Assembly (NCBI GenBank): GCA_022828595.1
Contig: JAKGHH010000002.1
Coordinates: forward strand, 68,978,383-69,042,382
Length of the DNA: 64,000 bases
Origin: Nelumbo lutea
Lineage: Eukaryota > Streptophyta > Magnoliopsida > Proteales > Nelumbonaceae
Reading direction: 5' to 3'
Shown here one piece after another: positions 22,430 to 33,343 of the stretch. Each line of letters starts with the position of its first letter. Within the stretch, counting starts at the first letter, position 1. The notes beneath the pieces are model-generated. The model was not told the DNA's origin. It saw nothing but the letters and a program-made list of their open reading frames with translations, and searched no databases. The position numbers were made by a program, and so were the translations under genes.

Positions 22430-23994
22430 TACTGTTTAGCTAATTGACAAATCGTACCCTTACTGTTTATATATTGTCTTAGAGTACCCTTAAGCTTTCT
22501 AACAATTGACTAGCTCTGCCCCTATTGTTAGCATCGATCTGTCACAATCCTTGCACATGTGACCCCACGTGACCTATAAATTTTTTTCAAAACCCAATAT
22601 TACGCTTTTCTTTATACCTTATAAGAAGCTATGAACTTAAAATTGTGGTTGACTGCACTGAACCCAAAGTTTCGATTAACTAAACTTTGGCCTACATACA
22701 CCTTTCCACCCTCTTGGAATAGGGCCAAGGTTCAGATGGGAGAAACTCTACCTCTTAGCATCCTCTGGCCAAAGGAGAAATTTCAGTGACTAAGAAGTAG
22801 TAGGCGATGATCCATCAACAAATCCATTACTTTGTGAAGTTGGGGTCAAAGGCCAACAGGGTTATGTCATTGTCTGTTATGCCAATGGTGATGTCGATTC
22901 TGGTGTTATCCAGGGCTTTAATGATAGTTGGATTGGCGCTATTTCTAATTGAGGTTGACTAGAGCAATTTTGTCATTGTCGTAGGTGGGGGAAGGTTGTC
23001 GGCAACTGAAGAGCAGGTTCAGGATGTCGTTGCCCCGTGGTCTTCATCCAAAAGCTCAAGGATGACGAACATCATGTCCTCATTTCAGAACATGTTTGAA
23101 AGGCTTCGATTTAGTGTAGTGGGAGTAGTTTTGGTCTTTAGGACCTAGATGATTTGAAGAAGCTATCAGATCAAGCAGTTCTGGTCCTCGCCAAAATCTT
23201 TGCTATGGTTGATGTGAAGAAGCTATCATCGAAGATATGAACAATTTGGAGATGCTATTAGATCAAGCTTCTTCAAACTGTAAGTAATCACCGAAAATAC
23301 GGGCAATTTGAAGAAGGTGCAATGGACAAGAAAAAAGAGAAATAACGAGTAATCTGGTCTTTCAAAGAAAGAAGATATGGACGATTTGAAGAACGACAGT
23401 GAAGACAATCTGGTTTCATGGCTGGTGAAGAAAATCTACTAATCATCCTCCTCCTCTGTTTGGGAAAATTAGTAAAGTAACCCATTTCTTTTTATGGTAA
23501 AGACGATCTGGTCTTTCAAAGAAGGTAAGATTTGTTTTGGTAAGAAGATTGGATTTGAAGGGAAGGTGATCTCAAAAACCAAAGGTAGGAGTGGATAACA
23601 AAGAGAATGAGAATCACATCTATGTCACATATGGAATATTGGTGGTGTTATCTATTTTGAGGCCACTTCATGATTCTTGATCGGCGGTGAAGACAATCTG
23701 GTCTTCTTGGATGATGATGAGCAAAGAACAAGCTCGAGTTACTTTACAATGTGCACCATGGCAGAGTACCAATCACCGTTGTCCAAAGGAGGACGATGAT
23801 GAGCAGTGTATTCTAGGTGACTATTTTGTTGGCGGAGAAAGACAACGGGAAAATGAGGGAGAGAGAGAGAAAAAGAATGAGAGGGAAAAATGTTGGAGGA
23901 CAAATATGAGGGAAGTGGTTTGGCCGTTGTTTTGCTGTTGTCGAAGGGTTAAAGAAGATGAACAGTTCCCTGACAGGATCATTTCAAATCGATG

Positions 23995-24042
<48 letters not shown>

Positions 24043-24540
24043 TTTAAGGGAAAAACAACCATTTTCATCCCTTCCGTTATGATTTAACGACCATGGTAAT
24101 TGTCCAAAATAGTAGGGGTATAAGAAATTTGTCCATTTTTTATTTAATTTTGTAATTAATTTTATAGGTGTATCACTCTCAAGTTGCATCATTCTCATGT
24201 TAAGGTGAAAGCTTTAGAATTTTGCTTTTCAACACCTTAAAAGGTATTGAATTTGGAGTTCTCTAGGCAAAATTTATTGGTGTAGTTTTTATTAATCAAA
24301 GGTTAAGTTTATTGGTATAGTTTAGTTAGGCATTTAACGTGTAGATTGTGCCTTAAAGATGGAATTTAGGTTTTATCAAGTCTCAAGTTGATTTGGTTAT
24401 GTTTTTAAGATTTGTTGCCTCAAAAGTGGGTATAAAGAAGTAGGGTGAAGGAATCAAGAAAAATTAAGTGCTAGAAGGCATGTCGTTAAATGAACAAAGA
24501 AGTACCAACTCGTGAAATTATGAAATTATATTGAAGGAAT
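22430..24540. other. Intergenic repeat-rich DNA with a (GA)n microsatellite
   Basis: The words GACAAATTTCTTAAACTACC (21879-21898) and, inverted, AGGGGTATAAGAAATTTGTC (24114-24133) suggest that a larger ~2.25 kb element spans this interval with imperfect ends. Direct repeats of AGACGATCTGGTCTTTCAAAG-type words occur near 23340-23530. A perfect (GA)n tract of about 38 bp lies at 24000-24038. Frames here are low complexity and no gene was recognised. Confidence 0.4.
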
Positions 24541-25312
24541 GGGCTATGTTTCTAATACCAAGCCCAAGGGACTTGTTTGACCCCATACAAGTACTTGTAG
24601 AGGTGACAGACATGAGAGGGAAACCTCTTATCAGTAAAATCTAGGGGTTGAGCCATATAAACATGTTCATTGAGAGTACCATGCAAAAATGCATTTTGAA
24701 AGTCCTAATTTCATATAGGCCATCCACAAGAGACTACAAGAGAGAGGACATGCAACAAGGTAGGTTTGACAACTGAACTATATGTCTCTTTATAATTGAC
24801 CCCTTCACCTTTGGCATACCCTTCCTCTACAAGATGTGCTTTGTAACGTTTAATGGTGCTATCTGGGTTGTGTGCATTAAATTCTTCATCCATGGCATTA
24901 TGGCAATGATCATGTTTCAGAGTCTAAGAGAAACAATTGATGAGATGCAGCCAAACTAATTAAGTAGAATATGGGGCTTACGAATTCCATGCTTTGATTT
25001 AATCTCCATGGGGTGAACATTAGTTGTGCCATTGGATATATCCTCATTTGGAGGAGAATAATGAGAGGGTGCTGCAATGGTGGCATGAGAGGAAGGCATG
25101 CTAGAATCCGCCATATCAATGGGTAGAGCAGAGGGGAAAATTAAAGGTGGGATGAGAGAGAATAAGGAGGAATTGATAGAATTAGTTCTTTGAGATGAGA
25201 ATGTAGCATGGGCAAATGGAAAAGCTAACTCATTAAACATAACATGATGAGATATGAAAATTTTCCTAGTGGTAATGTCAAGGCATTAGAATACTTTGTA
25301 ATTGGCTGGATA
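24540..25312 (-). pseudogene. Ty1/copia fragment (outer element): integrase tail and reverse transcriptase start
   Basis: Read on the minus strand from high to low coordinates. YPANYKVF, a stop, then CLDITTRKIFISHHVMFNE is the C-terminal end of a copia integrase. A Ser/Pro-rich linker ends MEIKSKHGIRKPH. After a break come RYKAHLVEEGYAKGEGVNY and SSVVKPTLLHVLSL, then FQNAFLHGTLNEHVYMAQP, then LYKYLYGVKQVPWAWY near 24560, the first half of the reverse transcriptase. Stops and frameshifts are frequent. This piece is best explained as the continuation of the copia element whose gag-protease part lies at 28801-29480. Confidence 0.8.
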
Positions 25313-28300
25313 ACCCACAAAGACAAGAACAATGGTAGTATCTATGGTAAAGTGACGAACAAATAATGAGGTATCAGTATCACACACATGGAAGCCATGA
25401 CGAAGAATAAATGAGTTGAGTCGATGATACCATGCACGAGGAGCCTGTTTGAGGCCATACAGTGCTTTTTGAAACTTGAAAACATGATGGAGATGAGCTA
25501 GATCTATGAAGATAGGAGGCTGAGCCATGTATATAGTTTTTTGAAGATCACCATTTAAGAAAGTAGTAGTAACATCATGTTTTCATAAGGACCAACCACG
25601 TGCTAGAGCAAGATGAAGAACAACCCTATAGGTTTGATAACAGGGTTGAAGGTCTCATTATAATCAAGACCTTCGCGTTGTGTATATCGAGCCTTGTAGC
25701 ACTCCACACGCCATTAGGATTATGTTTGAGGGTCCAAGTGTTGTTAGTAGTGAGGGCAACCATTTCTTCTTGCATCACAACCTGCTAATGAGGATGATGC
25801 AGGGCTTGGGTTATGGTTTTGGGTTCAATGGAGGTAGGGGCAAAGAGGAAGAGGAGGCAAGGAATAAGTGGGGCTTAAGTATCCCATCACGTGATCTAGT
25901 GATCATGGCATGGGTACGATAAGGTAGGGGGAGCTTACGAGAAGAGGAATATCAGTAGGGTGGCTGTGTTCAAGTGGGTTGGGAGATGGAGGTGGCTGGT
26001 GAGGTGTTACAGTTGTGGAAGGGAGGGAGCGAGCATCATGAAGAATATTAGATAAAGGACGAGTTCATTGTGGAGGTGAAGATGTGAAATGAGGCAAAGA
26101 CTGTGAAGATGATGAGATCGATGCTGGTGTGGATAATAGCTGAGAGGGTACAGGGGGAGATGAAGGGAAGTGACAATGGTGGTTGGGGAGGTTGTGATAG
26201 TGGCAAGGGAGCTGAAATGATGGAAGGTGGTCCAATGGGCATTGATGGTAGAGTAGAGGGCTGAGGTGGCTGATTTTGTGGGGATGAACAATAAGGAAAA
26301 TTGAGTTCATTGAATACCACATGGCGGGAGATGTAAACCTTACTAAAAGGTATATGGGCATCTAAGTCCCTTGGATTTGTCACAATACCTAATGGGTACA
26401 CATGAGAGGCTATGATAATTAAGTTTGTGAGCATTGTAGGGCCTTATATAAGGAAAGCACTCATAGCCAAACGCACGAAGTGTTATATAGTCAGGCTTCT
26501 TGTGAAAGAGATATTCTCATGGCGTTTTATGATTCAATACCTTGGTGGGCAGCCGATTGATGAGGAAAACAGCAATGTGGAATGCATCATACCATAGAGA
26601 AGGAGGCATAAATGCTCTGGCCATGAGTGTGAGCCCAAATTCAACTATATGCCAATGTTTACGCTATGCTGAACCATTTTGTTGAGGTGTGTGCGGATAA
26701 GAGGTTCTATGAATAATACCATGTCATTCAAAGAAAGGCTTAAGTGGCTTGTACTTAGTACCCATATCAGTTTGTAGGATTTTGATTTTTTCTATTCAAC
26801 ATATTTTCAATTTGATTCTTAAATATTATAAATGTAGAAGCAACATCATTCTTATGAGCAAGAGGAAAAATCCAATTGAATTTACTAAAGGAATCGACAA
26901 AATTGATATAGTAATTGAAACCATGTCGAGACATCACAGGGGCTGGTCCCCATAAATCAGAGTATAGGAGTTCCAATGGTTCTACTGCCTTGAAAGTGCT
27001 AAGGAGAAAAGGTAAACGGTAACTCTTGCCTAACTGACATGTTGAGCAGAATGATAAATATTTGTTGGAAGATACAAGAAGCTTATTCTTAGATACAACT
27101 TGCTTTACTGTTCTGATTGCTAGATGCCCTAAACGCCGATACCAAGTATTCAGATATACTCTTTCATTGAAATGTGCAACATGACTGATATTGTCTTTTG
27201 GGAGATGAAGTTTGTAAAGTTCATGATCAGTGGTTCCTTCCAATAGAGTTTTCCTCGACTTCCGATCCTTCACATAGCAATTAGAGGGATGAAATTCAAA
27301 GAAAACATCATTATCAACGGTAAACCGTGCAACAGATAAGAGGTTCTTAGTGATATCCGGAACATGAAGAGTATCTTTGAGAACTAGATTCTTATTAGAA
27401 CTTGGAATAGATGAAGTACCAATATGATTAATTTTCAAACCTGTGCCATTGCCAATTTTTAGTTGATCTAGACCCATGTACTCTGAGTGAAGTTTAAGAT
27501 TGTGCAGATCATTGGTGACATGGTGTGTCGCTCTAGAATTAGGGTACCAGTAGAGATCAGCAAATGAGTGTTGATTCGATGGAGTTTCAGAAGCTTCAGT
27601 GTTGTAAACAAGTGCTCGTTTGGGGGTATATTTGATAGATGCATCAAACCTTTTGGGACATGTAAGAGCAGAGTGATTGGATTGTTTGCAGATTTGGCAA
27701 GGACTACCTTTGTATCTGCGATTTGGATTTGAGTTGGATTTTTGGCTCTGCTCTTTTTCAAACATTCCAAATGGAGTGTTGGAGTTGTTGGGCTGATTTC
27801 CTTTTGTATTTGTATGCCATGTTGTCTGAAACTTCAAGTTCTTGAATCTTCTTCGTTCACTCAAGTTTAAGATCATGTTGTAAAAGTAGGTTGTGCAGAA
27901 TGCCATAAGAAATACCATGTGATCGGGTGAGTACTACAGTAGTAAAACTTTCATATTCAGATAGCAAACCTTTTTATAGTCTGATAAACAAAATCAGAGT
28001 CAAACAAGGGTTCTCTTGTTGTTGAGAGTGCATCAACAATATTCTTTATTTAAAATAGATAACCACTCATAGACAAGCATCCTATCTTTAGAGCATTTAA
28101 CTCAAAATATAGTTGCATCATAGAAGCCTTTGATTTTGGTGCATAAGTGGTTTCTAGTAAAGACCATACCTGATGAGAAGTAGTGCATCCAGAGAATACA
28201 TGTTCTGTGAGAGAGGATAGGATCCAACTCAGTAGAAGTTGGTCTTGGTACGCCAAGCTTGTAAGCTAGGTTCTCAATTTGGTCTCCTGTAGTGCTAGTG

Positions 28301-28572
28301 GAGGAAGTGATGAACTGAGCAGGACACTTGAGAGATCCATCAACATAACACATTAGTTGATGTCCATCAAGTATAGGGAGCATTTGAAGGCGCCACAGAA
28401 GATAATTGTGACGGTCAAGCTTAACAGAGATAAGCTGAGTCACATTGGTACAAAGGTTCACAAGTTTAGGTATGGACATAGTAGTTTGAGTAATACGGGT
28501 TTAACTGGAAGTGTTGGAGGTCAACATGGTTTTTAGTGAAGAGTATTCATGCGTTCTTTTGCTCTGATACCA
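25313..28572 (-). pseudogene. Ty1/copia element (inner): gag, protease, integrase, truncated reverse transcriptase
   Basis: Minus strand, high to low. Gag (28479-28050) has LDRHNYLLWRLQMLPIL and HQVWSLLETTYAPKSKASMM. From 27918 to 26767 come a CCHC knuckle (CQICKQSNHSALTCPKR), a damaged protease motif (WYPNSRATHHVTNDL, where DSGAT is usual), the integrase zinc region (YRRLGHLAIRT...CSTCQLGK) and the first catalytic aspartate in YSDLWGPAP. The core continues out of frame (TDMGTKYKPLKPF, PHTPQQNG), where the codon expected for the catalytic glutamate is TAG (26664-26666). The integrase tail (SKVYISRHVVFNE) is near 26300. The reverse transcriptase (25790-25313) reaches ALYGLKQAPRAWYHRL and then stops at VLVFV, just where the YVDD box should be. 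It is disabled many times over. Confidence 0.88.
28561..28572 (-). other. Primer-binding site of the inner copia element
   Basis: TGGTATCAGAGC on the minus strand directly follows the LTR end CTTTCA. It is complementary to the 3' end of initiator methionine tRNA, the usual primer of plant copia elements. It fixes the element's orientation and the inner edge of its 5' LTR. Confidence 0.85.
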
Positions 28573-28800
28573 TGAAAGAAATTAAGAGAAAAATTCTCTG
28601 ATGTATTTCATTCAATATTTTGTACAATATTTATACATGTTGTATATGTACAAATAAGAACAGAGTAACAAGATAAATAGGATAAAACAGAGATAAATAC
28701 AAACAAAAGAAAGGATAAATACAAGAGATAAATGTATTCAGTTACAACAGTATAGGAGTTTGTTCTTATCTCAAATACTAGGTAACCGATTATACTAACA
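28573..28800 (-). mobile_element. 5' LTR of the inner copia element (228 bp)
   Basis: On the minus strand it begins TGTTAGTATAATCGG at 28800 and ends CTTTCA at 28573, so it has TG...CA ends, and the primer-binding site follows. A minus-strand TATAAATA at about 28629-28636 is a candidate core promoter. No matching 3' LTR exists in the window, because the element is broken at about 25313. Confidence 0.85.
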
Positions 28801-29480
28801 ATCACACTCAAAGTGGATTTGCAATTTACACAAATCAGAAGTCAGGTGACGAGTAGCACTTGAATTAAGTAGCCAAGCATCAATCGGTTTTGCACTCAAG
28901 TTCAAGTAGTAAAAGTAGGATTTTATTGCTCTTAGAGTTCCACAAATTTTGTAAGGAGAGATAACAATTTCCTGCAATAGTTGGCAGAATGATTCTTACC
29001 ACCATAGATCTATCATGGGTTCTTACTGTATTTGGAAGGCTTAGAAGCAACATTAGTAGAAGGAGAGATATCTATAAATGAAGAACAGTTCTAAAGTAGA
29101 CGACCCTCAAAGGTGAGCAACATACCTTGTAAAGAAGAGAAGGATGATTCATTAGTACGTGTGGTGACTACCGTAACAAAGGAAATCCGTGCCCAAGCCA
29201 TGTAACACATGATGAATCAATTGGGAGTTAGTGAGTGGTTCGCAATTGCTGCTAGTTGATTAGAATAAATCTTAGCTTGTTGCAAGTAATTTGTGATTGA
29301 GGATTCATTCTTGTAAAGAGCACTGAGCTCGTTTCTTCTCAAGTTAACAACACTACTTGCAGTACCTTTGGGGAAGTACAAGTGTTCTAAGGTATTCCAG
29401 ACCTTGTTGTTGGTCTTACACCCAACAACTTGAGCTAATGTAGTTTCAAACAAAGAGGCAAGCAACCAACTGAAGGTAAA
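28801..29480 (-). pseudogene. Ty1/copia fragment (outer element): gag and start of protease
   Basis: Minus strand. Gag at 29465-29217 reads LASLFETTLAQVVGCKTNN, VWNTLEHLYF and ELSALYKNESSITNYLQQAK, the retrotransposon gag fold. At 28977-28801, AWLLNSSATRHLTSDLCKLQ is a degenerate protease active-site region (WLxDSGATxHxT). The sequence is cut at exactly 28800/28801, where the inner element's LTR begins, so the inner copia inserted in the outer protease region. The remaining outer sequence is probably the piece at 24540-25312. Confidence 0.8.
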
Positions 29481-29523
29481 CTGTCTTGCTTAACCCAAGA
29501 GGAGAAGCCGCATTCGAACCTTA

Positions 29524-29791
29524 GGCTGTGTTTGGTGTAGTGCGATTTTATTTGCACTAGTACGAATACATGGGAGTGCAAATGAAAAAAAAGATGCAAT
29601 TTTTTGTTTAATTTTGTTTTGGGTTTTACTTTATTTTGCTTCATGCTTTACTTTACTCCATTTGTTGTAATCAAGCAAATTAAATAAGCTACAATTTGAA
29701 ACAAAAATAGGTTAGAATTTACACAAATAATTTGCACTGCTATAAATTTGCATCAGTGCAAATTTATTTGCATTGCAACCAGACGCAGCCT
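29524..29791. mobile_element. Harbinger-type MITE, ~268 bp, TTA target duplication
   Basis: The left end GGCTGTGTTTGGTGTAGTGC and the reverse complement of the right end (GGCTGCGTCTGGTTGCAATGC) pair and continue through ATTTGCACT words. TTA flanks both sides (29521-29523 and 29792-29794). The interior is A+T-rich and non-coding. It lies next to the truncated start of the outer copia gag. Confidence 0.7.
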
Positions 29792-29837
29792 TAGTCAAGA
29801 GTTTGGATCTCCTGCACTCGAAGTATGTGGGCGGGGG

Positions 29838-30585
29838 TGCATTTCCAATAACAAATGAACACGTCTTGTGTTCAGAGTGTGGACCCCACCCACATGCGTG
29901 GAGTGAAATTAAACGGTAAAACTTTTGTTAAATTAATATTTTATTTTTTATAATTTAAGAAAAAGATTTAAAGTGAAGAAGAAAGAGTGGAAACTGACTG
30001 ACCCTCCACTCCAAACGATGAAACCCTCATTGAAGCTAATCTTGAAAGATTCAAGTTCGGGATGAAGAAAAAACCTGTGACTTGTTTATTTGAATCTCGC
30101 TCTTGGCCGAAGATGGAAGAAGAAAACTCAGTCTTGACTAAAACAAGAATAAAACTCAGATTTGTCTTGAATGAAACCTCCAAATCCCGCTCTTGATCTT
30201 GACTAAGGACGGAAGAAGAAAAACCAGGTTTGAAAAAATATTGAATCTCACAATTTAAAAGGTTTCACTATGAAGATTCAAGGAAGCAACTCGCAAATGA
30301 GTGATTTCGTATAGATTTTTCACCATTGGCTGAAGCTTGGAGGTCTTCTTCTGATTGTTAATGGCTGAACCTTGAAGAAGGGTTTCATCGTTTGGAGTCC
30401 AAGGTCACTTCCCACTCCTTTTTGTTTACTTTAATTATATAAATTTTAAAAAATAAAATATTAATTTAACAGAAGTTTTACCGTTTGGTCTCATTCCATG
30501 CATATAAGTGGGGTTTATATTCTGAATAACACAAGACGTGTTCATTTGTTAATGGAATTGCGACACAAGAAAGGAGGTTATAGTT
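29838..30585. mobile_element. Long-terminal-inverted-repeat element (MULE-like), ~750 bp
   Basis: Left bases from about 29845 match the reverse complement of the right end ending near 30575 over roughly 200 bp. Shared words include AACAAATGAACACGTCTTGTG, AAACGGTAAAAC, TTAAATTAATATTTTATTTT and CTCCAAACGATGAAACCCT. Long TIRs around a short non-coding centre are typical of non-autonomous Mutator-like elements. The exact ends and the 9-bp duplication were not resolved. A direct repeat of GATCTCCTGCACTCGAAG-like sequence lies just outside both ends (about 29815 and 30646). Confidence 0.6.
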
Positions 30586-30659
30586 AGGTGGAAAGTTTAG
30601 TCTCGTTAGATGAAGTTGGCGAGGCCTTTAGGTTTGGGGAGTCCAGATCTCCTTCACTC

Positions 30660-31548
30660 GAAGAGTGTAAGTTACTTTATTAAACCGATGTAAATGTTCA
30701 TTAAAGCAGAGTTTTACAGAGATTATCTATATAATATAAAATCGATGTAAAACTCCACTTTATCAGTACAATTTTCGAAATTCAAACAGTTACTTTATTA
30801 ACGGTTCGGAGTAAGATCGAGCCGGAGGATTTTCATATCGCGTTTTGACAAGAAGTAGCTGAACTGGCGATTTTTATTTGTTGAAGAAGTTAAAGAATGA
30901 CTAATTGCTTCATCTTTTAACCAAGGGCGCGCGGAATGGCTTATTGGGTTGATCATACGAACTCCTAAATTATAAAAAGAAAAATAAAGCAATAATTCAT
31001 TCAGTTCAGCCGTCAAACGTCCTCTCCATTTGATGGATAAGAATTTAAATTTCAAATCCAACAAAAAAATAAGTGTTTTTTTTTTTTGTTTTTTAATGAC
31101 CAATTTAATTATATATTATCTGCTTTAATTTTCCTGTATAACTAGGGGAAGAGCCTTCAATCCATGCCCTTATGATTCTCTAACCTGATAAATTCATTAA
31201 AAAAACACATTAAAATTCGGTGGTAAAGCAAACGGATCGATTTCTTGTCCAACCTTCCAATCCTTAATTAAAATTTAAAAGTATTTGGTAAGATTTTATG
31301 AGATAGCCATATATAAATCAAGGAATTTGTTAGTTAGAACATGGGCAAGGTCTATCATGCAGTCGTGTGTGATATATTACTTGCAGAAAATAATAAGAAT
31401 TCTGGATATAATGTTCCTTTTACATGCAACAAACACTTTAAAATATAATAGAAATAGAGATCTAATTATGCAACAAATTAAGGCTTTCTATGCAAAATGA
31501 ATGCAATCTGATCTGGGTTATTTGCGACAGTGCCGCTTCATGCATGCA
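30660..31548. other. Intergenic A+T-rich DNA
   Basis: No gene recognised. Short open frames near 30798-31103 (-) and 31285-31500 (+) have no family features. A poly-T run lies at about 31077-31090. This is the 3' side of the NHL gene on the minus strand. Confidence 0.4.
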
Positions 31549-32085
31549 TCAGTTCATAAGGCAAGCCCCAGCAGTGCTTCTAGTTCTATTCAAATGAAAC
31601 CAAAATTTACAGTTGATCTTCTCGTGTTGATGCGTCGTGTAAAATCTTAACTTGTACCTATTCCAGATGTAGAGCTTAACAACAACTGTCAAAGTCCCTT
31701 CTTTCTCTTCCCTGTTGAACTCTTCAATTATGGAACTCTGGCCCAGTTGACCAGTTGAGATGCCATGGAGAACGGCATGGAGATCGGTGTCTGTATCGCC
31801 TTGGTAGAAAGGTCCGAAGGTTGCATTCCCCAACGTTACGCCATGATAATAAGTTTCAGCTTCGATCTGATCGTAGTAAACACTAACCCGCTTGTTAGGT
31901 TTCTCAAAAGTGATGTGGAACGTGAAATTGTAACGAAGAATGTTGTCTTTTGTAACATTGAATTCCACGAGATGGGGTTTGTGAAGATGGTATTTGACCA
32001 CTCCTGTAGGGGGAAGGAATTTCCATAACAAGATCAACTCACCAAGAAAAATGAGCAAGACGCAGAAGCAAGGACGTTCAGCCAT
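31549..32085 (-). CDS. Short NDR1/HIN1-like (LEA_2) protein
   Basis: An intronless 178-residue NHL-family protein. Residues 8-24 form a hydrophobic segment (VLLIFLGELILLWKFL) and the LEA_2 domain follows, with the signature KPNKRVSVYYD at 62-72, where family members usually have NPN. The usual 20-40-residue hydrophilic or basic N-terminal tail is missing, so the protein is about 30-40 residues shorter than typical and its topology may differ. A minus-strand TATATAT at about 32145-32151 is about 60 bp upstream of the start codon, supporting transcription. No stop or frameshift interrupts the domain. The fragment at 17291 is a similar sequence (DNIVRYN against DNILRYN). It may be a live divergent paralogue or an early pseudogene that kept its frame. 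Confidence 0.75.
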   Translation of the reverse strand: MAERPCFCVLLIFLGELILLWKFLPPTGVVKYHLHKPHLVEFNVTKDNILRYNFTFHITFEKPNKRVSVYYDQIEAETYYHGVTLGNATFGPFYQGDTDTDLHAVLHGISTGQLGQSSIIEEFNREEKEGTLTVVVKLYIWNRYKLRFYTTHQHEKINCKFWFHLNRTRSTAGACLMN

Positions 32086-32143
32086 GAGAGAGCTAGAGAG
32101 GGAGAGTAAGAGTAAAGAGGCAATTTGTGATAGTGTGCAATAG

Positions 32144-32152
32144 GATATATAG
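32144..32152 (-). promoter_or_regulatory. TATA box of the short NHL gene
   Basis: CTATATATC on the minus strand, about 60 bp upstream of the start codon at 32085. It is the only clear core element in the short upstream region. Confidence 0.5.
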
Positions 32153-32658
32153 AAAAGGAATGATTTATAGATGGACTAACTAAAAAGGGAGAATCTTAGT
32201 GGTGGTTTATTTATTAATATAGAATGATTAAATCCAAACAACTTGTTTGCTTCAAGAGATTAACAATAATACTTATTTCTGTCAAAGATTCTTTTTAATG
32301 GAGGCTTCCTTTTGAACTTCTAGGTCAATTAATGGTTATGGGGTGTTGTATTGGTGCCTTAGAATTTCAGTTACAAATTGACCTTATGCTTTGACCCGAT
32401 AAATCTGATAAAGTTGAGAAAAATCTGAGGGCATGCAAAATTCCATAGTGCTCTATGGTGAAAGCTGAGTCTACCTCTGTTATAGACTCACAATCACAGT
32501 TGAGTCAATTGCATTTGGGACTCGCAAGTTATCCAAAACCATAGACAGGTAGAATCATATGACATCCGGACTTCTGTACTCATAGGACTCTGGACTGGCC
32601 TGTGGTCTGGAATCTCAAGTTGGGCCCACAGATCCTAGAATTATAGGATTCTGAGATC

Positions 32659-32842
32659 GGATTCAGTCCTCACAAAATCGTGCTTACACTGTATGCCCCC
32701 ACAGTTAGTTACAGTCACTTGCAATAGTGTATTGGGAATGTCTCCTCATGAATAAAAGCATACAAGTACGGAGATAATCTTAATACACGGTTGCAAGTGA
32801 TTGGGAGGATGGTGTGAACATGGTTTTGTGAGGACTGAATCC
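32659..32842. repeat. Foldback element, arms ~75-90 bp
   Basis: The left arm begins GGATTCAGTCCTCACAAAAT at 32659 and the right arm, reverse-complemented from 32842, begins GGATTCAGTCCTCACAAAAC. Both continue through TTACAC/TTCACAC, CACTTGCAA and GTGTATT. The TATTGGGAATGTCTCC core (about 32732-32747) resembles the inner motif of the foldbacks near 10.6 and 55.7 kb. Confidence 0.65.
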
Positions 32843-33343
32843 AATCTTCAACCTGATTTGTAGTTTCTCATAACCTTGTATCTTGCATAAAATGTTATTT
32901 TGTATATTCAGTGTCAAAAAATGAAAGTGGGTGGATGTGTGGTGCAGTATGGAAACAAATCACATTATAAGAAGATTCAAAGAAAAGAACAAAAGCCGAC
33001 TAAACAAGAAGAATAACTCTTCACTGAATAATTAAGAGAAAATCAACATCAAAACTGTCATAGCTTTGTCCTATCTAGCTTTTATATAGACTTACACCCT
33101 TATGACTCCTACAAGAAAGTTTTATAATCTATAAAAACACTCCATAACAGAGTCCTACTAAAACTCATCAAAGAGAAAGTTCTAATTGATCAAAAAAATC
33201 GGAAATCACAACCTAATGCTAACTTGGTAATTTTGAACTAGAATAGAAGTCCTACACTGACACTAACTTGGTAATTCTAAGCTAAGATAGAAGTTTTGGG
33301 CTAGCGCTACTCGATAATTGATTACTTGGTTGGATCAGTAACA

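Noticed and set aside
23687..24198. Frames rich in RERERE / SLSLSL
   Set aside because: Translation of a (GA)n/(CT)n microsatellite.
29506..29520. GGTTCGAATGC on the minus strand as a tRNA B-box
   Set aside because: No A-box or cloverleaf could be drawn around it; it lies at the copia gag edge.
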